Below are positions 1 through 10,794 of a DNA stretch of 64,000 bases, piece by piece. The DNA lies in NCBI GenBank assembly GCA_936432065.2, contig OW386289.2:16016277-16080276 (forward strand), read 5' to 3'. The stretch comes from Rutpela maculata (lineage: Eukaryota; Arthropoda; Insecta; Coleoptera; Cerambycidae). Below the pieces are notes generated by a model. The model did no database searches, had not been told where the DNA came from, and saw only the letters and a program-made list of their open reading frames with translations. Position numbers and translations under genes: made by a program. The stretch's first letter is position 1; each line of letters begins with the position of its first letter.

Positions 1-385
1 ACTCGACATTGAAAGACTGGCTGTTATAGTTTTTTTTTCTTGACTAAAGATATTGATGAAACCAGTAAAGCAGCGGCTTGAAAATGTTTAATTATTTGTA
101 ATCCGTAATTCCCACAATACTTTTTCACAACAAAAGAAGTATTGCATAAATCATAAAAAATAAGTTCCCATCTGGTAGTGTAGATCAGTACTTTCACTTC
201 ATTTTTTATAATGCAATCCGCTTTTATTCCACATTGTGATTGGTACATGAGTACATTTTGAATTCAAGAAAATATCGTATTATATTGTATTATAAAAAAT
301 ACTTTAAATATTTTATCGTGTATTTCTCATGGCATGATGACATGTATTGTGTTTAAATGTAGCTTTATGCATTTGGTCTTTTTAG
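1..385. other. AT-rich stretch, no gene seen
   Basis: I see no convincing coding frame or repeat structure. It lies upstream of the transposase exon that starts near 386, so it may be intron or upstream flank of that relic. A pyrimidine-rich tract ending in TTTTTAG at 380-385 looks like a 3' splice site. Confidence 0.4.
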
Positions 386-696
386 TTGATTATGCTGCTA
401 CCGATGAAGTTGTGCGTGAGGAGAGTTTGCAACAGGAACTTGTGCGCCATAAGGAGCGTCCCTCTTTTGATGCCAGGTTTATTGGAGAGTTGCAGACAAC
501 TGATTTTAATACACCAAGGAAGGCAAAGCGGAATTTAGAAATGATAAAAGACACTGTCAGTAGTCAAAGAAAAAAAATTAAGCTTCTTTTTAAACAGAAG
601 AAAAGACTGGAAGGTCGCATAAACTCTTTGGAGGAACTATTGGAAACATTACGTGATGATAAGCTCCTGAACGAAGACATCAGTAATAATATAATG
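386..696 (+). pseudogene. P-element-like (THAP9-like) transposase, coiled-coil exon
   Basis: This exon encodes the linker of a P-element/THAP9-type transposase. The frame includes the motif TPRKAKRNLEMIKD followed by a lysine- and leucine-rich coiled coil (about 560-690), as is usual between the THAP zinc finger and the catalytic core. The exon is bounded by an acceptor ending TTTTTAG at 385 and a donor ATG|GTACGG at 696/697, both compatible with the reading frame. The THAP DNA-binding domain itself is not seen upstream, so it lies on an exon outside the window or is lost. Exon and strand match the catalytic exon at 950. Family identity is from recognised sequence patterns; the splice sites are inferred by eye. 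Confidence 0.7.
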
Positions 697-949
697 GTAC
701 GGGATTAACTTTTTATTGCATTTACGTTGTTTTTTGTTGTTTTTTTTTCTCAGATTCCTGCATTATCATTTATGTTTGCCTATTTTAATAAAAGGTAGGA
801 ACAATTTGTGCAATGGTAATTTCCATTCAAGTAGCCCTACATACTCAACTGCAAAAAAAATTCCGCATGTTTTGCACCACATTTTACAAAACAACAGTTT
901 TTTCTTTTAATGTTGCCATTACATCAATGCAAGTATGATTTCTTTATAG
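697..949 (+). other. Predicted intron of the P-like transposase
   Basis: This 253-bp stretch runs from GTACGG to TTTATAG and is phase 0. Joining its flanks links the coiled-coil exon in frame to the catalytic exon, which begins E-A-T-P-S-S-L-Q-Q-I-L. It is rich in T tracts and stop codons. Confidence 0.55.
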
Positions 950-3049
950 GAAGCTACACCAAGCAGTCTACAGCAGATTCTGAAGAGACAATTAGTGGCA
1001 CGAAACAGAAAATATTCAGAGGAAATTAGAGCCTTTGCACTTACGCTTCATTTTTATTCACCAAGTGCATACAATTTTCTGAGGACCCAATTTAATAATT
1101 TGCTACCACATCCAGAGACTATAAGATTGTGGTACTTAGTTGTGGATGGTTCACCCGGCTTCACAAAAGAATATTTTGAAGGAATAAAGCTAAAATGTGA
1201 AAGTGAACAGGCGAAAAATAAAAAGGTGATAGTGAACGTGGTAATGGATGAAATTAGTATAAAACAATTTGTACAATATCAAGGGGGGCAGTATCATGGT
1301 TATGTTGACCTTGGTCATGAGGTGCTTGGGGATGGAGACTATCAGGCAGAGGCAAAGCATGCGTTCGTTTTTATGGCCGTAGCAATGAATGCTCATTGGA
1401 AAGTACCACTTGGTTACTTTTTGATTGACGGTTTGAATGCTGCTGAGAGAGCAAATTTATTAACCACTTGCCTGGAATTACTTTATGAAACGGGTGCAAT
1501 TTGTAATTCCATCACGTATGATGGTACCGCAGTAAACATAAGTACATGTAATGCATTAGGAAGTAATTACAATGTTGGAGTAACGGAAATAAAGAAAGGG
1601 AAAGAAAAACTGCAGACGAACATAGATGTAACATGTTTACAACCATGGTTTGAGCATAAAAACACCAAAGAAAAGGTTTATACTATCTGGGATCCCTGCC
1701 ACATGGTTAAATTGATAAGAAATGCAATAGGGGATAAGAAGGTGCTGTTTACAGGCTGTGGGAAAAAAATCTGTTGGAACCACATTACACGTTTGCATGA
1801 AATCCAAAAAAAGGAGGGACTGCGGTTAGCTACAAAACTAACATCACAACACATCTTCTACCACAATGAGAAAATGAAAGTTAAATTGGCAGTACAGGTA
1901 CTGAGTGCTAGTGTACATTCTGCCTTGATTTATTGTAAAAATAGCGATATGGAAGGTTTTCAGGATTGTGAAGCCACAGCAGAATTTTGTTTAAATATAA
2001 ATGATGCATTCGATATTTTAAATGCAAGAAAATTGTTTGCTAAAACCACTTACAACACGAAAAACGCTTATCACGAAAAAATTACGAGTCTTATAAGGAG
2101 AAAATAGAATATCTTATTAAATATCTGAGCGTTTTAAAGGATGAAGATAAAAGATTTATATTAACAACAAATAGAAAAACAGGGTTTTTGGGGTTGATCA
2201 TTGGTCTTACAAGTCTTCTCAATCTGTACGAAGATTTAGTCGTGACTGGATATCTGTCGTATATCTTGAGTTATAAACTTAGTCAAGACCACCTAGAAAT
2301 GTTGTTTAGTGCGGTGAGAAGACGGGGTGGGTGGAACAATAATCCCACCTCGTTGCAGTTTAAGACTGCCTACAAGCGGCTGATGGTCAGAAATCAAGTG
2401 TGTGCTGCGGCAACTGGAAACTGCAGTATTCTTGATTCTACCTTAATACTACATGTAGGTGCTGGTAGTGTAAAAGACACTGCAGATGTTATTATAGAAG
2501 AGTCTGATGTTAACGAAGAGCCCATTATATTTGTGCAAAGTGATCACGACTATGTTGAAACACTAATTGGTTTATCGGCTCTTGTAGAAGATACGGGTGA
2601 TTATATAAGTGGTTTTGTTGTGAGGAAAATTCAAAAGAAAATAATTTGTGAAACTTGCAGAACACAACTATTAGGGTCAGATCCTTCTGCATTAATTCTA
2701 ATTAAAAACAGAGGCAATTTAATAGTTCCCAATAGTGAGGTCACGAAAGTGTGTAAAGTACTTGAACTTCTAATAAGGCAATATAAAGAGGAACTTTTTA
2801 TTAAAAAAAATATAGAAAAATTCTTATTGTCTAAGCTTTTAAGAACTGATTTTTTGATAATAGTGTGATGGAGGAACATATAAAATCCCAAGATGCTTTT
2901 GATAATCACCGCATTCAGTTAATTGAACTAGTAACAAAAATGTATTTGAAGGTTAGGCTCCATTATGAAGCTAGCTTAAAAAATCAAGAGCAGAAGCAAT
3001 CACGGATACGACAGAAATACACCAAATTAATTTTATTTAGTCATGAATA
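950..3049 (+). pseudogene. P-element-like (THAP9-like) transposase, catalytic exon, frameshifted
   Basis: This is the RNase H-like core of a P-element/THAP9-type cut-and-paste transposase. After the splice the frame reads KYSEEIRAFALTLHFYSP, a family signature. Candidate acidic residues occur in VVMDEIS (near 1245) and TYDGTAVN (near 1520), and in the late block SQDHLEMLFSAVRRRGGWNN (near 2281-2340), where the last catalytic acid is expected. The C-terminus near 2970-3045 (MYLKVRL...TKLILF) matches the usual family tail. The gene is broken. The frame changes between 2044 and 2090, probably in an A-run, and again near 2860, just before the tail. Otherwise long stretches stay open, so decay looks fairly recent. 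I could not identify terminal inverted repeats. Family assignment is firm; inactivity is inferred from the two frameshifts, which sequencing error could mimic. Confidence 0.85.
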
Positions 3050-3050
3050 A

Positions 3051-3802
3051 ATAGTTAATTCTTCATTTGTATAGTATAAATGTTTGGCTTTTCTGCTACT
3101 TGAATGAGAGGACATTTTTGTTTAAGCAAACTAAATGTTTTAATGAAGGCATTTACTGAGAAAAAAAATGTTCTTGTAATTAACTCTACATTTATTTTAA
3201 TAAAAGTTCAGTTTTTGTCATAGTGTTATAAATTTCTAAATTATTATTAGTCTATTTTTACATACATATTTTAATATTTTCATTATTCCTGGTATTTAAC
3301 TTAGTTGTAATAAATTTTGAAGTAATTTTTATACTGACTTGTGTAAATACTGTACACAATATATTGGCACTCGTTAATAAATATTATTATTAGTGTTGTT
3401 ATATTATGAATAATTTATGGCCATCATTCATAAAAAGAATTATATTCCTACAATAATTGTAACCTCAGTTTTAATACTCGATTATTTCAGACAGTCAAAC
3501 TGTATTCAATTATACAATATTCTACTGCAGCTAAAAACATATCAGTATGTGAACACAAAAAATTTTGTATATAAACACTTCACTATAAACGTAAAATGTA
3601 AGATATTAATTTCTGTACATTTCTGAAAATGGCAAAGAGAAACTAATGATAATAACTGTTTTGTTTGTTATTCTATGTGCCATATCTGTTTTTGCTCGTT
3701 ATGTTATTTATTTATATTGTCATTTTTTATTTAAGGCAACTACTATTTTATTTATTTTTTACTATATCTTGTATCCTTTTGACATGTCAAAGCATAATTT
3801 CT
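3051..3802. other. AT-rich spacer
   Basis: I see no gene here. It may include the 3' end of the P-like element. Several AATAAA-like signals occur, for example just after the transposase stop. Confidence 0.4.
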
Positions 3803-3825
3803 GTGTGTGTGTGTGTGTGTATATG

Positions 3826-3876
<51 letters not shown>
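3803..3876. repeat. (TG)n/(TA)n microsatellite
   Basis: A TG run grades into TATG and then a pure TA run. It directly abuts the left end of composite unit 1. The same TA context borders every unit end in the window. Confidence 0.9.
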
Positions 3877-3879
<3 letters not shown>

Positions 3880-4430
3880 CATTTGTATCGTGTCCGCCTC
3901 CTTACAAATTTGTGGCGCCCGCACCTCCACTAGAAATAATATAGATAGATTAGTTCTGTTTACATATACATAACCACCGAATTTCACTTACCAAGGGCAC
4001 GCGGAGAGGGGAAAGGATTTTTATCTTTTTTTACATACACTTTTTTGTTCATACGATTGGTATGTTTACACCTCGTTATATAAATAGTACCTCTCTGACT
4101 CAATGTATTTAAAACTGTTATACATAACGGTAGCGTTTGCCTCCTTCGAGGTTGCCAGACTTCTATAGTGTAAAATGCTCTAGCGCTTGCGCAATTAGTT
4201 GCGCTATGCAACCGTATGCGTTTGTTATTATGATGATTAATATTGTGTAAGCAGTACTCTATCAGATTACGTTGGTGTTTTACCCGATAATGTGTGATTA
4301 TCTGTTTTAAAATGAGCCGTTCCCGCTAAGTATCTATTATAGAATAATGTATGTAATTCAAAATATGTTCTTAAGGGAATTATTATTACTATTTAATATG
4401 CTTTTCAAAAGACATCACTGAATCAGTTCA

Positions 4431-6085
4431 ATTGCTTCCACATCCAGTGGAAGTATAGTAACGACAAAAAAATTTTTAAAAATTTTTATTGTTCAAATAG
4501 GCTTAGAATGTCATGGAACGTCGAGATTTAAAGTTTGAGCGAAAAAAAAATTTCTGTCTGTCTGTCGGTCTGTATGTCTGTAACTTTTTTTTGTGCGCAC
4601 ATTTACTCAGGAACCGTTTGAGATATTGATTTGAAATTTGGTACACATATGTACTTTAACGAGATCTAGAACTGGATTATATTTTCATCTGGTTCCGTCG
4701 AAGGGTTGGGGGTAAATTGGGGTAAATTTGGGGTAAATAGGTAAATCAAGCAGGTAAGAGTCCATAAAATTGGTATTTAGTATATATAAGAAAAGGCTAA
4801 GGTCTCAAAAAAATTTTGATATTAGCTACCCCCATTACTACCCACACCCCATTATTAAAGGGGGTGAAAAAAAATAAAATTGTAATTTAGCGTGTATACA
4901 AGAACCTATGGCCTCATTTTTTTTTTTTACTTAATCCACCCCCACCCCCAACCCTCTACCACCACCCCAACCCCCACTATCGATGTGATATATCGTTTTA
5001 TAGGTTTTTGGGGTAGACGATTTCAAATATCATGTTATAAAGTTACTTCGAGTAATATGGATGCGCAGTAGGTTTCCCCGAGTATAATGGATGCGCAGTA
5101 GCTTTCCTCGAGTACCATGGATGCGCAGTAGGTTACCTCTAGTAGTATGGATGCGCAGTAGGTTTCTTCGAGTACTTAGGATGCGCAGAGGCTTTTCTAG
5201 AGTACTATAGATGCGCAGTAGGTTACCTCAAGTAGTATGGATGCGCAGTATGTTTCCCCGAGTATTATGGATGCGCAGTGGCTTTCCTTGAATACCATTG
5301 ATGCGCAGTAGGTTACCTCGAGTGGTATGGATGCGCAGTGGATTTTCTCGAGTAAAATGGATGCGCAGTGGGTTTCTTCAAGAAGTATGAATGCGTAGTG
5401 GCTTTCCTCTAGAAAATTGGATAAACAGTGGGTTACCTCGGGTAGTATGGATGCGCAGTAGGTTTTATTGTGGAAAATGCTTGAAGTAGAGGCTCTACTT
5501 CTATCGTGTAGTCCACGGCACAAAATGATTTTTTTATATCTTTGTCATGCTATTTCTGCGTATTACTTCTACATCCAGTTGAAGTATACTAATGCAAGAA
5601 AAATTTTTTAAAACTTTCATTGTACGAATAGTCTTAGAATGTCATAAAACCTCAATATTTTAAGTTTGAATAAAATAAATTTGTCTATTGCGTCGGTCTG
5701 TCTGTTAGTCTTGTATCTTTTTGGTGCTCACGATTAAGATATTGACTTAAAAATATGGCACACGTATGTATTTTAAGAGATCTGGAATTAGATTACATAT
5801 CGATCTTATTCCGTTGCAGAGTTGAAGGTAAATGGGAGTAAATAGGCAAATAGGTAAATCAAGCAATTAGGAGTGCATGAAATTGGTATTTAGTAAATAT
5901 AAGAGGAGCTAAGGTCTCAAAAACATTTTTGGCACTTCTATTATTGAAGGGGGTGAAAATAATATTGTGATAGTGTGTATACAGGAACCAGTCACAAGAA
6001 TCACCACCCGTACTACTGATGGGGCATATCATTTTATGGGTTTTTGGGGTACAGGATTTCGAATATTATACTATTAAAATTACAA
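4431..6085 (+). repeat. ACTTCCACATCCA-type repeat, full copy plus truncated duplicate
   Basis: The copy begins GCTTCCACATCCAG and carries a CTGTCTGT-rich stretch followed by a conserved text (AAATTTGGTACACATATG near 4637-4655). After the minisatellite at 5043-5470 a second start ACTTCTACATCCAG appears at about 5570. It repeats the same internal text and stops abruptly at about 6085, inside the nuclease-like gene. Other copies lie at 9532-10207, 21958-23665, 32115-32817 and, partial and inverted, at 21245-21455. Complete copies end CTGGATGTGGAA, so the ends are inverted repeats of about 13 bp. I see no coding region. Confidence 0.65.
5043..5470. repeat. 30-bp minisatellite, about 14 units
   Basis: The core ATGGATGCGCAGTAGG recurs at 30-bp spacing about fourteen times with scattered substitutions. 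The unit length is divisible by three, which creates a spurious repetitive open frame on the minus strand. There are no unique spacers, so it is not a CRISPR array. It is absent from units 2 and 3. Confidence 0.9.
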
Positions 6086-6366
6086 GTGCTGGACAGAAAT
6101 TCGCGCTAGCAGTATACAAAGCCCCCAAAAAAGAGACATCTTTGAATCATCAAAGATTCATTATCTTCAATAAGTTAGTCGGCCAATCTAGTACTACCGG
6201 GATTCTACCAAGACTGCCACCAACATCCGAGGCATTACGTCAACATTCTTACAGAGTATTTCACCAAATTCATGTTTGGCGAGGAGAAAATTTGGAACCA
6301 ACGGAATGCAGAAAAGCAGAAAATAATACAAAATATTTCAAAGAGATGATATACTTAAAGAAGTAA
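6086..6366 (+). pseudogene. 3' fragment of the repeat-borne nuclease-like gene (unit 1)
   Basis: The frame carries FALAVYKAPKKETSLNHQRF, then LPPTSEALRQHSYRVFHQIH and VWRGENLEPTE. I recognise these as the C-terminal signature of an uncharacterised insect protein family usually found in repeats, whose N-terminal part resembles a PIN/FEN-type nuclease. Only the C-terminal third remains; the upstream part is replaced by the truncated ACTTCC-type repeat. This copy keeps the stretch AVYKAPKK, which is missing from the copies in units 2 and 3. It still runs 90 or more codons without a stop. Family recognition is from memory of the pattern, so the functional label is tentative. Confidence 0.6.
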
Positions 6367-6653
6367 AATGTTCAAAACTTAATCATTTTGGAGCAAAAAT
6401 ATAAATATTTCCCTCCAGCAAGAGAAAAATTTTAAATGTTTAAAAAATTTTGAAAAGCATTCGAGATGACTCCAATAAACTATCATTAATTAGTAGCAAA
6501 ATTTATGATTAACCAACAAATATATTCTAGAGTTTTGGTCTCGAATGCTTTTTAAAACATTTTTATTTCTTGCTAGAGTGAAATATTTACATTTTTGCTC
6601 CAGAATAATCTAAGTTTTTAAAATATCTTTGGAAGGTGGAAGATTCAACATTT

Positions 6654-8412
6654 AGTTTGAAAAAATACACCGGACTCTACCTAGGTACCCAGGGGTTTTT
6701 GGACTCGCTGATTCCGATGCCGAGGTTGGTTAAGCTCTATCACGTCAGGTTCAAGGTCATTTGAAGGTCAAACTAAGAAAAGGTTTTTGAAAAAAATCTA
6801 AAAAAATTCACACATAGGTTTTTGGGGTCGCTGAGTCCGAATCCGATGTCGGTTGACCTTTATCACCTCATGTTCAAGGTCGTTTGAAGGTTAAAGTAAG
6901 AATAGGAGGTGAAAAAAATTAGAAAAAATTTATACGAATGCTTACCTACCTACTTATTGTCTGTTTATCTGTCTGCCTTTATACCTGCACACCTGTTTGT
7001 TTGCTTGTTAGTCTGTATTTATCATCCGCCTGCATTTTCTCTCTGTCCATCAATTTGCCTTTCTTCCTGCCTTTCTGTCGGTAATTCTGTCTATCTTCCT
7101 GTCTGACTGAATGACTAAATGTTTCTATCTGACAGTCTGTCTGCCTCCTTGTCAGTTTGTCTGACTTAAAAAACCATTAAATTACTTTGATCCTGACAGG
7201 ATTGAGCTCAGGGCCGGTTTTGGGTAACCGGAGGCCCTAAGCTCTAGGTATATTTTTCGTTGAAGCTTTCTCTTCTAATAAAATAAACGTGCATATCTGC
7301 GTATGAAATCTGAATTCTGAGGCCCCCTAAAAGCGAGGCCCTAAGCTGGCGCTTACTCAGCTTATAGGCAAAACCAGCACTGATTGAGCTCCAAGTGAGT
7401 GAAGCCAACGCCCGTGATTCGCGCCGAACTTATATCTCTCTTCTGCCCCAACTCACTTGCGATGGGCATGCGCCATCTATCGAATACTCAAGGTACTCTC
7501 TACATGCATGTTCGCTCTGCTTCTGCAACTATACCTAAAAGGCCATCCTTTCACAGAAGAAAATAAGTAGGTGATTCATTAAGTTAAATATATTTGCACT
7601 GAGATAGCCGATGAATCTTCATGTGCAACTAAAGCTGGCGGACGAATGCCGGCTTGAAATGACCTCAGAATGACCTTGAAATGACCTCTGTATACCTTTT
7701 TTTTAAGGGTAAGCGAACACCGGATTCGGACTCAGCGACCCGAAAAACCTGTGTGAATTTTTCAGATTCTTTCAACCACCTTTTCTTACTTTGACCTTCA
7801 AATGACCTTGAAACTGACGTGGTAGAGGTCAACCGACATCGAATGCAGACTCAGCGACCCAAAAAACCTATATAAAATTTTTCAGATTTTTTGACAGTTT
7901 CTCCTCTGTTTTTCTCAAATTAACCTTGAAATGACCTCCGGATGCCTTTTAAGGGTAAGCGAACACAGGATTCGGACTAAGCGACCCCAAAAACCTATGC
8001 GTGAATTTTTTCAGATTTTTTCAACCATCTTTTCTTAGTTTGACCTTCAAGTGACCTTGAAACTGACGTGACAGAGGTTAACCAGCATCGGATACAGACT
8101 CAGCGACCCAAGAAACCTATATGTAAATTTTTTCAGATTTTTTAACAGCTTCCTCTCCGTTTTTCTCAAATTAACCTTGAAATGACCTCCGGATGCCTTT
8201 TAAGAGTAAGCGAACACCGAATTCGGACTCAGCGACCCCAAAAACCTATGTGTGAGTTTTCTCAGATTTTTTCAACCACCTTTTCTTAGTTTGACCTTCA
8301 GATGTCCTTGAACCTGACGTGATAGAGCTTAACCGACCTCGGCATCGGAATAAGCGACCCCAAAAACCCCCGGGTACCTAGGTAGAGTCCTGTGTATTTT
8401 TTTAAACTAAAT
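6654..8412 (+). mobile_element. Nested CACTGG-type element, eroded ends (unit 1)
   Basis: Long terminal inverted repeats contain AATACACCGGACTCTACC on the left and its complement on the right, where TACCTAGGTAGAGTCC is read near 8377-8392. The extreme ends (CACTGG/CACAGG in unit 2) are missing here. The interior holds tandem blocks of about 140-160 bp built from TGACCTTGAA, GACTCAGCGACCC and TTTTTCAGATTTTTT phrases. No coding frame is seen. Confidence 0.6.
7209..7382. mobile_element. hAT-type MITE with 8-bp TSD (unit 1)
   Basis: The element starts CAGGGCCGGTTTTG and ends CAAAACCAGCACTG, which are inverted. It is flanked by exact 8-bp duplications ATTGAGCT at 7201-7208 and 7383-7390. Length (174 bp), 8-bp duplication and CAG...CTG ends fit hAT. 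It is nested in the CACTGG-type element and present at the same point in units 2 and 3. Confidence 0.85.
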
Positions 8413-8885
8413 GTGTTATTATTATTCATTTATTTTCTGCTTTTTAGAAGAGATGTATATAGGAATAGTATGCCTCTTTACTCTGTTGCCAAGTTTATGA
8501 GGCGATGTCGCTACTTTAGTGTAAGGAAGCATTTAATACCTATATACATCAAATGTATAAAACAGCAGCGCCACCTGGTAAAAAATGTAGTGGACTATGG
8601 TGTATGTTTACATATGTTTATAGGTATTTTCCGCCTCCAAAAAAAGTGTCGTTAAATGCTTCTATCTCTCTATCTCTTCCTTTTTTGTCATAATCTTATA
8701 TGCGCACCAATAAAGCTGATCATTATTGATAATAATGAGTCATCAATTTACTAATTATCAAGACATTCGCGATGAAAACAACACAAAACGTCTCCGCCTC
8801 CGAAATCGGAGGCGAACGCGTAAAATCGGAGGCAAACACCACCTAACCGTATAACATTCGGAGGTGTATAAGTACTAAATGCATG

Positions 8886-8894
8886 TATATATAT

Positions 8895-8978
<84 letters not shown>
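8886..8978. repeat. (TA)n microsatellite joining units 1 and 2
   Basis: About 90 bp of nearly pure TA, with one TAAA interruption, forms the whole junction between the end of unit 1 and the start of unit 2. Confidence 0.95.
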
Positions 8979-8981
<3 letters not shown>

Positions 8982-9531
8982 CATTTGTATCGTGTCCGCC
9001 TCCTTACAAATTTGTGGCGCCCGCACCTCCACTAGAAATAATATAGATAGATTAGTTCTGTTTACATATACATAACCGCCAAATTTCACTTACCAAGGGC
9101 ACGCGGAGAGGGGAAAGGATTTTTATCTTTTTTTACATACACTTTTTTGTTCATACGATTGGTATGTTTACACCTCGTTATATAAATAGTACCTCTCTGA
9201 CTCAATGTATTTAAAACTGTTATATATAACGGTAGACTTTGCCTCCTTCGAGGTTGCCAGACTTCTATAGTGTAAAATGCTCTAGCGCTTGCGCAATTAG
9301 TTGCGCTATGCAATCGTGTGCGTTTGTTATTATGATGATTCATATTGTGTAAGTTATACTCATCAGATTACATTGGTGTTTTACCCGATAATGTGCGATT
9401 ATCTGTTTTAAAATGAATCGTTCACGCTAAATATCTATTGTAGAATAATATATGTAATTCAAAATATGTTCTTAAGGGAATTATTATTACTATTTCAAAT
9501 GCTTTTCAAAATACATCACTGAATCAGTTCA

Positions 9532-10207
9532 ATTACTTCCGCGTCCACTGGATGTATAGTGACGACAAAAAAATTTTAAAAAATGTTTACTTTCCAAATA
9601 GGCTTAAAATGTCATGAAACGTCGAGATTTTAAGTTTGAGCGAAAAAAAAATTCTGTGTCGGTCTGTCTGTCTGTAACTTTTTTTTTGCGCACGTTTACT
9701 CTAGAACCGTTTAAGATATTAACTTGAAATTTGGTACACATATGTACTTTAATGAGATCTAGAACTAGATTATATTTTCATCTTGTTCCGCCGAAGGGTT
9801 GGGGGTAAATTGCGGTAAATTTGGGGTAAATGGGTAAATCAAGCAGGTAAGAGTCCATGAAATTGGTATTTGGTATATACAAGAGAAGCTAAGGTTTCAA
9901 AAAAATTTTTGGCATTAGCCACCCTCATTATCACCCCCACCTCCTTATTAAAGGGGATGAAAAAAAATTGCGATTTAATGTATGTACAGGAACCAGAAAC
10001 CTCAAAATATTTTTTTACTTCATCCACCCCCCCACTACCACCCCCCCATCACCACCCCCACCCCACTACCGATGTGGGGTATCGTTATATGGATTTTTGG
10101 GGTTGAGGATTTCAAATATTATATTATTAAAGTTCCATAAACAATTATTTTCACATACAAAGTTTTTTCGTTGTGTGAGTGACTTGGATAGAGAATCTGG
10201 ATGTGGA
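9532..10207 (+). repeat. ACTTCC-type repeat (unit 2)
   Basis: Begins ACTTCCGCGTCCACTGG and ends near CTGGATGTGGAAGT. It holds the CTGTCTGT stretch, the AAATTTGGTACACATATG phrase and a CCACCCCC-rich segment near 10020-10075. There is no minisatellite. Confidence 0.65.
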
Positions 10208-10794
10208 AGTAGTGATTCCTTGGGCAGCGGTTTTTTGTAACACAATTGTTACGTATTAGTCCACGTAAATTAGATATTTTAGAAGAAATAATTTATAAAG
10301 TAATAATATTTGGGATGCGTAATCTAGATAGGGTTCGAAATAGATACCCGAATAGTTCCCCACAATTTAGGGGTGAAACGTCCGTAATGATTATGAATAG
10401 AGCTGCTTCGGCCATATTACGGGGACTTAACGCTGGTTTTTCACTTTTATCTTGTAAACCGTTCGTCGAAAGAGAAAAAAGTATAGGAAATAAAAAATCG
10501 TCATGTTAAATTCTGCATAAAAAATGTACTATTAACCTTGTAGCTTATCCTCACCTATTTCGCGCTAACAGCGTCCGAACAGAGGCGTAGTTTGGGGCGC
10601 AGAGGTAAAAATCCATCCTATTCCAAGTTTGACTCCGAATATCTTAAAACCGGTTACTTTAACGAGAAAAATGCTCAGGAATGAATTTATTGAGCAGAAT
10701 TTTCTCTATTAGATGCATATATAGAGGGTTTTGTCGCAAGTAGTTTATGTATTTTCCCCTTCTTTGCAATTATATTAGAGGATAATCTGTACTG
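10208..10794 (+). other. Internal segment of unit 2 with no recognised gene
   Basis: Contains a short open frame (10246-10509) that is also present in unit 3. I recognise no domain in it. It may be the degraded upstream part of the nuclease-like gene or its 5' flank. Confidence 0.3.

Larger units (their letters stand above)
3877..8885 (+). mobile_element. Composite repeat unit 1 (TA-microsatellite-bounded)
   Basis: This is the first of three copies of one composite unit. It begins GTGCATTTGTATCG and ends CTAAATGCATG, with (TA)n outside on both sides. The two ends, read inward, share a loose TGCATTT...GTA...CCTCC pattern, so weak terminal inverted repeats are possible. Near the right end lies the hairpin CGCCTCCGA-AA-TCGGAGGCG (about 8798-8817). 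In order it holds a 0.55-kb left segment, the ACTTCC-type repeat with a minisatellite, a truncated duplicate of that repeat, the 3' part of the nuclease-like gene, the CACTGG-type nested element and a right segment. It is more diverged than units 2 and 3 and lacks the 5' part of the nuclease-like gene. I do not recognise the superfamily; it may be non-autonomous or a segmental composite. Confidence 0.7.

Noticed and set aside
3646..3987. Open frames rich in Tyr-Ile or His-Thr at the TA/TG repeat
   Set aside because: They are translations of microsatellite DNA. The same happens at 8751-9089, 14476-14718, 27622-27855 and 33304-33492.
5043..5470. CRISPR-like array
   Set aside because: The 30-bp units are contiguous with no unique spacers, and the DNA is eukaryotic.
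5197..5523. 108-codon minus-strand frame with a repeating CASI-type pattern
   Set aside because: It is the reverse reading of the 30-bp minisatellite; the unit length divisible by three keeps it open.
9086..9343. 85-codon frame conserved in units 2 and 3 as a small gene
   Set aside because: Conservation is explained by near-identity of the two arms at the DNA level. The unit 1 copy is shorter and no domain is recognisable.
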